The notes under the pieces: model-generated
Told to the model about the DNA's origin: nothing
The model's input: only the letters and a program-made list of their open reading frames with translations
The model's database searches: none
Assembly: GCF_010111755.1 (NCBI RefSeq)
Contig: NC_088960.1
Span: 124,001 to 188,000 of the forward strand
DNA from: Nakaseomyces glabratus
Lineage: Eukaryota > Ascomycota > Saccharomycetes > Saccharomycetales > Saccharomycetaceae
Direction of reading: 5' to 3'
DNA length: 64,000 nt
Part shown: in pieces, positions 20,317 through 31,702 of the stretch
Layout: every line of letters starts with the position of its first letter
How positions within the stretch are numbered: position 1 is the first letter of the stretch
Translations under genes and position numbers: made by a program

Positions 20317-22011
20317 ATGGAGAATCTGGACGAGACCACGGGTCTGCTGGAGCAGACACCAGACACTACAGAACAGGATGCCCTAGAGCAAGAATACCAT
20401 GAACATAATTTATCGCTACCCAAGTTACCCATTGTTTTATCACTATGGTTAGGTAGTTTTCTAAGTTCACTCGACGGTACCATTGTTGCCAATATCATGA
20501 ATAGAGTCGCTGAAGAGTTCCAGGAATCAGATAAAAAGCAATGGATTGCTACCAGCTACTTGCTGACTAACACTGCATTTCAACCCCTATATGGTAAGTT
20601 ATCAGACCTTACTGGTCGTAAATTTGCTGTACTTACTGCACATTTCTTCTTTGGTTTAGGATGCTTACTGACCTGCTTTGCCAATAGTGTGACACAATTC
20701 GCCATCGCAAGAGCAATTTGTGGTGTCGGAGGTGGTGGTATAAACGCCATGAGCAGCATAACTGTAAGTGATATATGTACTCAGCGTGAGAGAGGTATCT
20801 ATCAAGGCTATGCAAACATTGTTTTTGGATTGGGACAGATTCTTGGTGCTCCCATTGGTGGGTTATTTATCGATACTTTAGGGTGGAGAATTCTGTTTGG
20901 ACTTCAAGTACCCACAATTCTATTATGTTCATCTTTAGTGCACAAAAATGTTAACATTAAACTAAGTCATTTACTTCCTGTTGAAGAGAGATTCAAATGG
21001 AGCAACTTGTCAAGAATTGACATTCTTGGTTCTAGCACGCTAGTTTTCACTATAAGCGGAGTTCTTTTCCTATGTTCAACCGAACTGAATAAAGCATTAT
21101 TATCAATATTTACAGTTATCTCATTTATTGCTTTCATCCTGATCGAGCTTTATTACAGCAAGGAAAGAATCATGCCATTTGAACTACTAAAAGGCTCATT
21201 TGGATTAGCTTCAGCAGCAACAGTTATTTCCTCATTTATTATTTTTGGTGATATATTCAGGTCTCCTATCTACTTACAATTGATCCAAGGTGTAAGTGTT
21301 ACTAAGACCGGTTTTTTTATGCTCTTCCCATCAATTTCTGTAGCTGTTGGATCACTTGCAACAGGCTGGATATTGAGACACACCAAAATGAAACTATCTC
21401 ACTGTGCTTACTGGATTGTGACCATTGGTATGTCAATCCAGCTACTAGGCCTAGTTGTTGCCTACTATTTGATTCAGAACTTAGAACCTTCTTTATCTGG
21501 ATCAGCTATATTTGGTGCTTTTGTTCAAATTGGACAAAATATATCATCTCAATCTTATACTTGGGTTGTAATTTATGCTTTAGCGCTAATTTTAGTGTCA
21601 TTTGGGTATGCTTGCCTATTAGTCGCTACACTAGTTAATATCGTCTTTACCATACCGAAATCGCAACAAGGCACTGTAACCGGCATATTCTACCTATGGA
21701 GATCAATCGGTAATGTTTTAGGTGCTTCATTAACATTGGTATTTTACGAGAAGGGTGTCAGCTCGTTTCTATGGAATTATATGTTCAATAAACAGCATGA
21801 TGATTATAACTTCTCGAAAAAAGAATACAGGAAACTCCTTTCAGATACAAGCTATCTTAGGTCAGGACATTTCCCAGATGGAATACTGTTCGAGTTACTT
21901 AAGGTATACAGGAATTCCTTCTTATTATCATATCTACCAAACTTTATACTGGCAATAGCGGGTGTTGCTATTTGTGGAGGGTTACTTGTGGTATCATACG
22001 CTCAAGATTAA
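20317..22011 (+). CDS. VBA1: VBA1, vacuolar basic amino acid transporter (MFS)
   Basis: 564 aa, a DHA2-like major facilitator with about 14 hydrophobic segments. The N-terminal acidic cytosolic tail contains an ETTGLLEQTPD dileucine-type vacuolar sorting signal. Motifs include LDGTIVANIM, the loop 2-3 motif YGKLSDLTGRKFAVL and the motif-C-like GLGQILGAPIGGLFID. The Vba family moves Lys, His and Arg into the vacuole using the proton gradient. Position between YTA12 and YMR087W matches S. cerevisiae VBA1 (YMR088C) and length is the same class. The start is the first ATG after an A-rich leader. Confidence 0.95.
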   Translation: MENLDETTGLLEQTPDTTEQDALEQEYHEHNLSLPKLPIVLSLWLGSFLSSLDGTIVANIMNRVAEEFQESDKKQWIATSYLLTNTAFQPLYGKLSDLTGRKFAVLTAHFFFGLGCLLTCFANSVTQFAIARAICGVGGGGINAMSSITVSDICTQRERGIYQGYANIVFGLGQILGAPIGGLFIDTLGWRILFGLQVPTILLCSSLVHKNVNIKLSHLLPVEERFKWSNLSRIDILGSSTLVFTISGVLFLCSTELNKALLSIFTVISFIAFILIELYYSKERIMPFELLKGSFGLASAATVISSFIIFGDIFRSPIYLQLIQGVSVTKTGFFMLFPSISVAVGSLATGWILRHTKMKLSHCAYWIVTIGMSIQLLGLVVAYYLIQNLEPSLSGSAIFGAFVQIGQNISSQSYTWVVIYALALILVSFGYACLLVATLVNIVFTIPKSQQGTVTGIFYLWRSIGNVLGASLTLVFYEKGVSSFLWNYMFNKQHDDYNFSKKEYRKLLSDTSYLRSGHFPDGILFELLKVYRNSFLLSYLPNFILAIAGVAICGGLLVVSYAQD

Positions 22012-22122
22012 TAACATTATCCAACCAAATCTATAATCCGTTGGAGTTCGATATATATTCATTATATAGTTAGGATTATTTATTTACAACAACAAATCTG
22101 TTTTATAGAAGCTAATTTTCAT

Positions 22123-23285
<1,163 letters not shown>

Positions 23286-26200
23286 TCAATGCTTCTTTCT
23301 GCCAAATAGTTTTTTCAACTTCTTACCAAAACCATGATTAACACCTTCATCATTATGCTCATCCTTCCTCATAACTTCGGGGTTACTGTAGATTCTCTTC
23401 TCAGTTTCCTCAATATTTGCGAAGATATTTGGCTTAGCTGTTGATCCAGGACCAGCAGTTTGCATACTAGAGGATCTCAAAGAGCCTTTACTATATTGGT
23501 TGTTTAATGTCTTGTTTGGTGAGGAATTATAGCTGGAAGTTCTCGATACCTTCTCTCCCATTTCTGAACCGGCTGAAAAATCAGGTTGAGGTGGTTTTAG
23601 GAAAGTATTTCCTCCAGTATTTGATTTCTTTTTGAATAAAGAAAACCCGTTAACACGCTCTTCAGACCTGGGTGGAGCAACAGGCGCAGCATTTGCCTGT
23701 ACTGGTTCTACATCAGAATCAGAATCTTGAAATCTGGATTTCCACCCTGAATTAGTAGATGCTGTAGCTAATTTTGGAGGGGCCTGACCTGGGCTTTCAT
23801 TCATCATGCTATTGCGTGAACCTGCATTGACAAGAGCCTGCTCATCTGCCCCATCCATAAAAGCGCTGTCCCTTAATGATAGCTTTTTGAAACCCAGGTT
23901 CTTATCTGTGTTCCTCAATTTCTCAAAGCTAGACTTCTTTTGAAGTGGCTCTTTTGGGTAAAGAGCTGCATTTAATACTGGATTAACAGCAGGTGGAGTT
24001 ACCGTGCTCGATGGCACACTAGGGGTTACAGGTTTGGCCTTCTTAGGTGTTATGTTCACTTGCTTAGCCATTTCTAAAGCACGGTTTTTTAACAAAGATT
24101 GACGGTTTGACTTATCCTCAGCAGCTGCAGCATTGTTATTCGATGACAATGCGGCAGCAGATACGACACCCATTTTTGTTACACCACCTGGAGTTTTTGT
24201 AGTATTTGGTGGTGTTTGAATAGGGCCTTGATATTGTCTGCTGCTTCTATTATAGCCCACTTTTTCTTGTGATTGAGAGTTACTGGTTTTCTTGTACAGC
24301 TTTGATGATGATCTTACCGGCATGCTTGCTCTTTTGCTCTTGTCGGCATTTGGATGCCAGTCAATAGGTTCTTCAACCGCTAATTTAGCGTTAATTCTAG
24401 TATTCTCTGCGGTAGTCAATGACAGATAAGCACCATCAGCGGGAGAGTTGATATCCGAGTAAACTGATGATGTAGTGCTTAGCGGTCTGGATGACTTCTT
24501 CATAGCAGATTTTATAGGTCCTGATGAACCCTGTTTCTTGGGTGAAGTTGCAGGAGATTTCTTAGCTGACGTAGCAGAACCACCCGTTGTCAGATAAGGA
24601 TTAGCGGATCTGAGATATTGCGCCATATTTTGTGGTTTCTGTTTATTAGGAGATTTGTTTTTTGAAGCTAAGTTCTCTACATTTTCTTTCTGTTCGTCAT
24701 TTTCCATTACAGAGCTTGAATCCACAAATTCAGAATCAGTAGGAGAACTAACGGTTTCATTTGATCTAATATTGGTTACAATATCATGCTGCAATGTTAT
24801 GTCATTTCCAACCACATTATCCTGTAGCACATTGTTCTCATTACCTTCATTAGCTCCTTTACCGAATGCTTCGATGCTTTCCTTCAGTTTATTTTCCTCG
24901 AACTTCTGTTGTTTCAGTAATGGACTGTCATTGTTGTCTGGCAAATTTTGTTCACTTAATTCTGCTTTAGAAAATTTTTCATTCAAGTCTGTGGTCATCA
25001 TATCAGTCTTTGAACCTTCCATTTCATCGATCATTTCTTCTGTAGTTAACTGAGAATTAATATCGTTGGCAATGGATTCTTTTAATTCTTGCATTTCATT
25101 ATCCATAGTTCCAGGTATATTTTCCAACTCATTGATTGAATCTGTCACAGTCTTGTTGTCTTTCATCTGTTCTGAATCAAATTCCGTGATATTTTTAGCA
25201 GTATTATCTAGTGCTTCTGGTTCAATTTCTTCCTTCATAGAGTCTTCTTTTGGTGCAATATTAGTCTCCTGGCGTTCACTTTCTTCAAGTGGGGCTGGAA
25301 TATCTGTAGAGTCCACAGCTACTTCTGGTAGCGGTTCGATATTTACCTTTTCATTAGATGTAGCATCATTTTCCAGTGGAGCTTTTCCATCCTTCTTTTG
25401 CTCTTCCATGGTCTCTTCTAGGACTATGTTATCTTCTAATAGGTTCTGTAAACCCGCAGGATTCTCATCTGCTTTAATAACTGATTCATCTATGGCGACA
25501 GTCTGTTCTAAAAGCTCTTGTTCAGTTTCTTCCCTCATTGATGTCTCAATTAGTGGAACTGACTCATCAACTTTGTCTACTGCTCTATTAAATGAGTCTT
25601 CAGGATTTGATGAATCTATTACTTCCTTTTTCTTAGATGGTTTTTGTGGATTTGATTGCTGAACACTGTGTGAATGTAACGATTGCTGTGAGATCTTTCT
25701 CTTTGGACCATTTTTGTTTGATATAGACGTCATAGAGCCTGGACGTCTTGTTAGTGACGAAGTCTTTCTAGGTTGCTCTGTTGTTGCGGGAACTTGTACT
25801 GCAATTAAACCATTTTTACCTGGAATATATTTAGTGACCATCTTAACTACTTGTTCCCCTGAGTTACGAACATTAGCAACACCGGATGCTTGTGGTCCGA
25901 ATTCATTGAAAGTAGATTGTGCATTTTTCATGCGTCTGGTAAAACTTCCACTCCTGCTCACGAGACTATTTCTCTTCGTGGGTAGACTGGAAGTCCTATT
26001 AGGAGCAGAGCTCTGAGGCGTTGACGAAATTGAATGCCTTTTCTGGTTAGTAATTGAGGGTTTCCTTTGCACCAAGGACCCAGTTCTGCTGGGAGTCGAT
26101 TTCTTCTCCTCAGGCTTTCTCAGCAAAGACCCGCGTCTCATATTCATCATGGATGAGGACCTAACAGGAGCTCTCTTGGCCCCTTGTGGCTGCGCTTGCG

Positions 26201-26306
26201 ACTGCGGCTGCTTAGGCATCATTATATTACCAAGCGCTGACGCAGCTGCCACAGCATTCGGGTTAGCATACCGCATCTGGTCATTGTAATTTCTAGAGCG
26301 AAACAT
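23286..26306 (-). CDS. SEG1: SEG1-like eisosome assembly protein
   Basis: 1006 aa from the first ATG at 26306 (MFRSRNYNDQMRYANPNAVA). The frame extends a few codons further upstream but without an ATG. The protein is largely disordered: a basic Ser/Arg-rich N-terminal third (RKPSITNQKRHSIS, LPTKRNSLVSRSGSFTRR), a long acidic middle rich in Glu/Asn, a Ser/Pro/Lys-rich region, and a basic C-terminus ending FGKKLKKLFGRKKH that could contact membrane lipids. This architecture and its place between YMR087W and ADH3 match S. cerevisiae SEG1 (YMR086W, 960 aa). Seg1 sets eisosome length and stability at the plasma membrane. Sequence conservation is low, so synteny carries much of the call. Confidence 0.88.
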   Translation of the reverse strand: MFRSRNYNDQMRYANPNAVAAASALGNIMMPKQPQSQAQPQGAKRAPVRSSSMMNMRRGSLLRKPEEKKSTPSRTGSLVQRKPSITNQKRHSISSTPQSSAPNRTSSLPTKRNSLVSRSGSFTRRMKNAQSTFNEFGPQASGVANVRNSGEQVVKMVTKYIPGKNGLIAVQVPATTEQPRKTSSLTRRPGSMTSISNKNGPKRKISQQSLHSHSVQQSNPQKPSKKKEVIDSSNPEDSFNRAVDKVDESVPLIETSMREETEQELLEQTVAIDESVIKADENPAGLQNLLEDNIVLEETMEEQKKDGKAPLENDATSNEKVNIEPLPEVAVDSTDIPAPLEESERQETNIAPKEDSMKEEIEPEALDNTAKNITEFDSEQMKDNKTVTDSINELENIPGTMDNEMQELKESIANDINSQLTTEEMIDEMEGSKTDMMTTDLNEKFSKAELSEQNLPDNNDSPLLKQQKFEENKLKESIEAFGKGANEGNENNVLQDNVVGNDITLQHDIVTNIRSNETVSSPTDSEFVDSSSVMENDEQKENVENLASKNKSPNKQKPQNMAQYLRSANPYLTTGGSATSAKKSPATSPKKQGSSGPIKSAMKKSSRPLSTTSSVYSDINSPADGAYLSLTTAENTRINAKLAVEEPIDWHPNADKSKRASMPVRSSSKLYKKTSNSQSQEKVGYNRSSRQYQGPIQTPPNTTKTPGGVTKMGVVSAAALSSNNNAAAAEDKSNRQSLLKNRALEMAKQVNITPKKAKPVTPSVPSSTVTPPAVNPVLNAALYPKEPLQKKSSFEKLRNTDKNLGFKKLSLRDSAFMDGADEQALVNAGSRNSMMNESPGQAPPKLATASTNSGWKSRFQDSDSDVEPVQANAAPVAPPRSEERVNGFSLFKKKSNTGGNTFLKPPQPDFSAGSEMGEKVSRTSSYNSSPNKTLNNQYSKGSLRSSSMQTAGPGSTAKPNIFANIEETEKRIYSNPEVMRKDEHNDEGVNHGFGKKLKKLFGRKKH

Positions 26307-26856
26307 CTCTGCTCTGGATATCTTCTCCTTTATATCCACCTGTTGGCCTTTATCAAGGATATCTTGCCACTAAAATAAGCGTTTATGGTCGCGAAAAGAC
26401 ACAAAAAGATAGTGAATTAATGTCTTCTGTCTCGATACTATCAATCGAACCTCTGTTATCTGCTGAGCAACAGGAAAAGCTGCCTCAGACACTATACAAT
26501 TGCTCTTTTAATGGTTGTTTTGTTTTGTAATTTTTCGGCCCCTTCCTCGGGCAAGTTCCCCTATGAAGTAATTTTTCATGACTTCGAATTGTTGGAAAAG
26601 GCTGCGAAATGGATGAGCAAGCTAAATAAGACGATATAATGCTGGGGGGATTCGTTAAAATATTTAGTTTTTATACATAGGAAACGTTAAGGAGATTTAT
26701 CATAGCGTTGCGGCTCTTATGGACCTCTTTTCTGCGACTTTTTAGCATTCTCAGAAAGCCCAATTTTTGGCATTTTTAGTTTACAAGTCTGCTAAAGGCA
26801 GAGGATTGAAGAGGATATAGGAGCGGAGCAACCAGTGGAAAGGCGTAGTGTTACAT
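26307..26856. other. Intergenic SEG1-ADH3
   Basis: 550 bp: SEG1 promoter and ADH3 terminator. No RNA gene or conserved frame is seen. YMR085W and YMR084W, which sit here in S. cerevisiae, are absent. Confidence 0.5.
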
Positions 26857-27975
26857 TTATCTGGACGTGTCGACGACGTATCTTCCGATAATCTTGTTGG
26901 CTTCCATCAGTTTGTAGACTTCTGGCAGCTCGGATAGACCAACCACCTTGATAGGGGACTTGACTTGGCCCTTAGCGAAGAAGTCGATGGCTTCTCTTGT
27001 GTCGGCTCTGTTACCAACGTAAGAACCCTTGATGTTTATGGATTTGATGACATGGTTGAACACGTCGGACTTGACAGTGGCACCAGCTGGTAGACCAACC
27101 AGCACCACGGTACCGCATGGTCTGACGTACTCGACGGATTGGCCAATGGCCTTCTCTGAGACAGAGACGTTGATGACACCGTGTGGACCACCTTCAGTGA
27201 TCTCTTGGATTTCTGAGACCAGGTCTTTGGTCTTGGTGAAGTCGACGAAGTGGTTACCTCCTAGGGACTCGAACAGCTTACGCTTCTCATCACCTGCATC
27301 GATACCTAGGACACGCATACCCATGGCCTTGGCGTATTGCACTGCTAGGGAGCCCAGACCACCAGCGGCACCTGAGATGGCGACCCATTGGCCTGGCTTG
27401 ACGTCGGAATCCTTCAATGCCTTGTAGACGGTCACACCGGCACACAGAATTGGAGCCACTTGGGCCAAGTCGGTGCCCTTTGGAATTTGAGCGGCCTGGA
27501 TGGCATCAGCTGTTGCGTACTGTTGGAAGGAACCGTCGTGGGTGTAACCGGACAAGTCGGCCTTGGCACAGTTGGACTCGTTACCTTGTTCGCAGAACTC
27601 ACAGGACATACAGGACCCGTTCAACCACTTGATACCGGCGTAATCACCAATCTCGAAGTTGGTGACACTGGAACCCTTGGCCACAACGACACCGGCACCT
27701 TCGTGACCACCGACCAATGGCAATTTGGCACCCAATGGCCAGTCTCCATGCCAAGCGTGCAAGTCAGTGTGGCACACACCAGAGTACCTGACATTGATCA
27801 GGATTTCATTAGGCTTTGGCTTAGGGACAGGCAGGTCTTTGTACTCCAACTTACCACCATGCTCATAGAATATAACACCCTTTTGAGACTGTGGAATTGA
27901 CAGTGTAGATTGCAACCTCAGTCTTAGAGGTCTTCTGGATTGAATTCTGGCAGCAGCAGCAACTCGAGTAAACAT
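26857..27975 (-). CDS. ADH3: ADH3, mitochondrial alcohol dehydrogenase
   Basis: 372 aa. A basic, Ser/Arg-rich presequence ([20 protein letters not shown]) precedes a zinc-dependent medium-chain ADH. Catalytic zinc ligands lie in [15 protein letters not shown] and [10 protein letters not shown] plus a downstream Cys (ILCAGVTVY). The structural zinc site is [19 protein letters not shown]. The NAD site is [20 protein letters not shown], with an Asp (GIDAGDEKR) that selects NAD over NADP. The matrix enzyme interconverts ethanol and acetaldehyde and takes part in an ethanol-acetaldehyde redox shuttle. Gene order after SEG1 and the presequence support ADH3 rather than the cytosolic ADH1/ADH2 type. 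Confidence 0.95.
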   Translation of the reverse strand: MFTRVAAAARIQSRRPLRLRLQSTLSIPQSQKGVIFYEHGGKLEYKDLPVPKPKPNEILINVRYSGVCHTDLHAWHGDWPLGAKLPLVGGHEGAGVVVAKGSSVTNFEIGDYAGIKWLNGSCMSCEFCEQGNESNCAKADLSGYTHDGSFQQYATADAIQAAQIPKGTDLAQVAPILCAGVTVYKALKDSDVKPGQWVAISGAAGGLGSLAVQYAKAMGMRVLGIDAGDEKRKLFESLGGNHFVDFTKTKDLVSEIQEITEGGPHGVINVSVSEKAIGQSVEYVRPCGTVVLVGLPAGATVKSDVFNHVIKSINIKGSYVGNRADTREAIDFFAKGQVKSPIKVVGLSELPEVYKLMEANKIIGRYVVDTSR

Positions 27976-28991
27976 CGCTTATAGTGTTTTGTTTAAGTTA
28001 CAATGATGTGGCACTATAGAATATATATTCAGATCCTACTATTTATATAGTTTTTCCCTTCTCTCTCTCTCTCTTATCAAAAAAGTGTTCTCCTATTGGC
28101 AATTGGTTGCTTCTTATATAAGGCCCCATCATTGCAATTGGTCCCTTTGATCATCGACAAGTGAGTGAGAGGGGGTGATGCCAACCAAATTCCGATGGTA
28201 AATAAAAGAAGTCAGCTTGCATCTGAGCAGCGATCCCGGTCTTATCAGTAAAGCCCATTGAGAAGCACGCAGCAAGTCCCCTTCCCAATGACAAAACCAT
28301 TCAACAAAGGACAATCGTCATCAACTAATCTCTACTTGATAAGAAATTTTTCTAATCAATGGGAGCGATGACATCCAATTTTGACCTCTATCGCTGTCAA
28401 ATTTGCTCGATGTACTTGTTCCACTCTCTCTCTCCCATTGTTCTTTACAGTTCTACTCAGGAACCCTAGAGCTCTAACTTGCTACAAACTCTAATAAGTT
28501 GTATATCAGCTCTTCTCGAAGAGTGCCGTCATGTGAAAAGAGCCCAAAACCATAACTTTTTCAAATTACCCGCACGGTCTTGTGCTACTAGTAGTACTTG
28601 AACTAGAACTACTAGTACTGGCAACTATATACAACTGAGTAGGCACGATATAGCTGTGTATGTGACTGGTCAACTATATAATGTTGGTAGTGAATTATTG
28701 GTTTTCCTTTTTTTGTGGCGGTTAACTTATTTTTGTGTACAATAAATGAGAATTAAATAATAAAAAAAAAATGTATAAATAGCTAGTCGGAATATGCCAT
28801 TAATATGTACATGCTTATTTACAAAAGTGTTCTATAATAAATATAAATATTATTGGTTATTAGGATTTTGTTTCTTGCCTTTTTTAGCAAGATTATAACA
28901 ACAACAAATAACAAAAGAATAATAGTCAATAATATTTTTTTGTTAAAGAACAATAAAACTTGATTAGAAAGAAATCTTTCTTAGGAATCAA
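27976..28991. other. Divergent promoter region ADH3-CWP1
   Basis: About 1 kb. On the ADH3 side are a TATA-like TATATAAG (about 28115) and three ATTGG boxes (28095, 28102, 28137), which read as CCAAT on one strand and fit HAP-type respiratory control. On the CWP1 side is TATAAATA at 28774-28781. A hairpin with CTAGTAGT/ACTACTAG arms lies at about 28589-28616. Confidence 0.6.
28774..28781 (+). promoter_or_regulatory. TATA box of CWP1
   Basis: TATAAATA, about 210 bp upstream of the CWP1 ATG. The A-rich leader between them is typical of highly expressed yeast cell-wall genes. Confidence 0.6.
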
Positions 28992-29747
28992 ATGAAGTTT
29001 ACTCACCAGTTTGTCTTGTCTCTGATTGCTCTGGCTAAATTGGTCATGGCAGACTCGCAACAATTTGGAATTATTTCCATTGCTTCGGGTTCTGACTTGC
29101 AATACGCCTCTGCTTTCTTTGACTCCAACAACCTAGTTGTTGGTCATCAGCCAAACAACCAGTTTGCACTTGTTGTCACCGATGATGGTAAGTTGAAGTC
29201 CACTTCTGGAAATCAATTCATCGCCGTTGATGCCAACAGTGGAAACTTGAAGGAAGTCAGCGACAGCAACTCTGCGTCAGTTGGGTTCTCAATCAAGAAT
29301 GGCCACTTGCTGTACTTGAACTCTGAGTCCTTCTACGCGGTTCCTGGAGCATCTTCCGGTGCTACTTGGTCCTTGTCAACCAAGAACACCAACAGTGCCC
29401 AGGGAGCCGCGGCTTCCCCTGTTGTCTTGAGGACTCAGTCAACCACGGGTACTGACGTGGTTGCTGATTTCACACCAGCAGCCATGTCTTCTGTGTCTTC
29501 GGTGGTGCCAAGCTCCATTTCTTCTGTCCACCCATCATCTTTGGTGTCCTCGGGTTCAACCTTGGTGCTATCTAAAGCCTCAGGGTCAGCCGTCCCAATT
29601 TCCCAAATCGGTGATGGACAAATCCAGGCCACTGCAACTTCCCATGTTCCACCTGTTCAATCGCACAATGGTGCCATTGGCCAGCACGGTCCATACTTGG
29701 GAATGCATGCAGGCGTTGCCGCCGCAGCTATTGCATACCTATTGTAA
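28992..29747 (+). CDS. CWP1: CWP1-like GPI / Pir-motif cell wall mannoprotein
   Basis: 251 aa. The signal peptide MKFTHQFVLSLIALAKLVMA is followed by DSQQFGIISIASGSDLQYAS, VTDDGKLKS and VGFSIKNGHLLYLNSESFYA, the conserved fold of Cwp1. A Ser/Thr-rich stalk follows. Near the C-terminus a single Pir-type motif (SAVPISQIGDGQIQATA) contains the Gln that can be ester-linked to beta-1,3-glucan. A hydrophobic GPI signal ends the protein (MHAGVAAAAIAYLL). Cwp1 can thus attach to both beta-1,6- and beta-1,3-glucan. S. cerevisiae CWP1 (YKL096W, 239 aa) is elsewhere in that genome, so here it interrupts the ADH3-PDS5 colinearity. Confidence 0.92.
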   Translation: MKFTHQFVLSLIALAKLVMADSQQFGIISIASGSDLQYASAFFDSNNLVVGHQPNNQFALVVTDDGKLKSTSGNQFIAVDANSGNLKEVSDSNSASVGFSIKNGHLLYLNSESFYAVPGASSGATWSLSTKNTNSAQGAAASPVVLRTQSTTGTDVVADFTPAAMSSVSSVVPSSISSVHPSSLVSSGSTLVLSKASGSAVPISQIGDGQIQATATSHVPPVQSHNGAIGQHGPYLGMHAGVAAAAIAYLL

Positions 29748-30799
29748 AATGTATTTGAAAAAAAAAAAGGTAATGAAAATAAAAACTGATTTTTACCCCA
29801 TCTATTTTTATATTTCATTACCTTATTTTACTAAAACATGGTATCAGTTAAGTTTCGGTTATTGGTTTTTGTTCTTTAATTATTTATTTTTACTATTATG
29901 AGAAGGAAAAAATATATTATAAAGTAATAGTTGAAAACCTCCATTTAAAATATTAGTAATTGGTAGAAAAAAGAACCATTTCTTGAGAGGAAAATATGGG
30001 AAGTTTGAGGGCCTATTTATATGTTTTTTTTTTCCTCTTCTGAATAGTTTTTATTGCTATTGCTATTATTTTTTATTTGCAAAGCACCTTATTTTATCTG
30101 CTATTATATTCAGTCCAACGCTATGTGAATCCTTGAATGATTTCCTCATTTTTAATTTAGTTTTTAATGGGGGAAATATAGGGTATTTTATCCCGGTTTG
30201 GGTTTCATGCAGTGATTTCAACTATTGATATGTGAATTTGAATGGAACTATTATACCCTGTTTTTCTATATTTGTATTGTTCCTCTTTCACAGAAAAAAA
30301 AATTAGAAAATACTAAATAAAAAACACACTGGGAGGATTGTAAGGTCAAGCCCTATTCAAATCCCTTGAAATTGTTAGTTTCTCTAGTTTTGGAATTGAT
30401 TTACAACAACTCCATTGAAAATAGGAAATATGTATACTACATAGTTCTGTTTAGTTCGTCCCAATAAAGTTTTATTCTCCTTTAACAGTTTCAGTATAAC
30501 CCAGCAGCCTGCAGTAGCTATGCGATTGGTCCTTGTAGCTTGTCTAAATACATGCAGTGATATCTTGCTATATGCAATTTATTAGCAGCAATAGCATAGT
30601 GGAGCATATCTACATCGACACATATTAGCAAGTCCAAAGGTTGATTAGGAAGTTGTACGTCTGTTTCTGTGTCTGAAAAAAAAAATAAGTGCGAAAGTGA
30701 AAAAAGTTGGCAAAGCGATGAGCTCTTTGGGAAGTATAAGTTTGAAGCACATGCTGTTGTGGCTGGTTCTGTGCATCAGTGAGACGGAGCGGAACAAAC
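29748..30799. other. Intergenic CWP1-OTU2
   Basis: 1.05 kb, AT-rich: CWP1 3' UTR and OTU2 promoter with a PAC motif at 30715-30724. Nothing else is recognised. Confidence 0.5.
30715..30724 (+). promoter_or_regulatory. PAC motif upstream of OTU2
   Basis: Perfect GCGATGAGCT, 85 bp upstream of the OTU2 ATG, the same spacing as at MTG1 (88 bp). Confidence 0.75.
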
Positions 30800-31702
30800 A
30801 TGGATGCTAGAGAGGAGTTGCTGGCGAAGCACAGGAAGGAGAAGCGGGACCTGGTGAACAGGATCACGGGGATGAAGAAGCAAGCGACGAAGGCGAAGAG
30901 GAAAGAGGTGAATAGCAAGTGTGAGCAATTGGAGCAGGAGCTGAGGGAGAAGCACGAGCAGGAGCTGAAGGAGCTGGATGGCGAGGGCGGTGACGTGGAG
31001 GAAGTGACCCCCGAGCAACTGCTGGCACAATTGCAAGTTGAGGATGACGGTGCCAAGGAAGCCAACGAGGCCAACGAGGCCAAGGCAGACAAGGAAGCCA
31101 AGGTGGGGCCCAGCCAGCAGCCAAAGAAGAAGAGGAATAGACAGAAGGAGAAGCTTGCTAGGAGAGAAGCTGAGATAGCGCGGATGAAGGAAGAGGCGAA
31201 GAAAGAGGCTGCCGAGCAGCCGGACCTGAAGAAGATCGAGCAGGACGCCATATGGCAACTCTGTCAGATGAAAGGTCTTGTGCCATACGACATCCAGCCT
31301 GATGGCCATTGTCTGTTTGCCTCCATCTTGGACCAAGTCAAGACACGTCACGGAGACCCCCAAACAGAGATGGACGTGCATACCTTGCGGTGCTTGGCGT
31401 GCGACTATATCTTGGAGCACAGAGATGAGTTTATTCCGTATCTGTTTGACGAGGCTACAATGTCTCTGAAAGATATCGATGAGTACACTGAAGAGATGAA
31501 AAGTACTGCCAAGTGGGGTGGTGAAGTGGAGATTCTGGCATTGTCAAAGGCACTGGACTGCCCAATATCGGTGCTGATGTCTGGTCAAGCAACACACACC
31601 GTCAACGAGACGGGCTCGAAGCCTGAACTGAAACTGGTCTACTACAAACACACATATGCTCTGGGTGAGCATTACAACTCCCTAAGAGACAGCAAGATAT
31701 AA
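30800..31702 (+). CDS. OTU2: OTU2, OTU-family deubiquitinase
   Basis: 300 aa from the ATG at 30800 (MDAREELLAKHRKEKRDLVN). The N-terminal half is a charged coiled coil (RITGMKKQATKAKRKEVNSK, RNRQKEKLARREAEIARMKE). The C-terminal half is the OTU domain with QPDGHCLFASILDQ (catalytic Asp/Cys), WGGEVEILALSKALDCPISV and the catalytic His in YALGEHYNSL. Otu2 acts on 40S-bound ubiquitin (reported for eS7) during translation, which agrees with the PAC motif in its promoter. Length is near S. cerevisiae Otu2 (307 aa). The catalytic triad appears intact. Confidence 0.95.
   Translation: MDAREELLAKHRKEKRDLVNRITGMKKQATKAKRKEVNSKCEQLEQELREKHEQELKELDGEGGDVEEVTPEQLLAQLQVEDDGAKEANEANEAKADKEAKVGPSQQPKKKRNRQKEKLARREAEIARMKEEAKKEAAEQPDLKKIEQDAIWQLCQMKGLVPYDIQPDGHCLFASILDQVKTRHGDPQTEMDVHTLRCLACDYILEHRDEFIPYLFDEATMSLKDIDEYTEEMKSTAKWGGEVEILALSKALDCPISVLMSGQATHTVNETGSKPELKLVYYKHTYALGEHYNSLRDSKI

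Noticed and set aside
30625..31420. Minus-strand Ser/Cys/Leu-rich frames opposite OTU2
   Set aside because: Antisense shadows of a GC-rich coding region with an intact OTU domain on the other strand.
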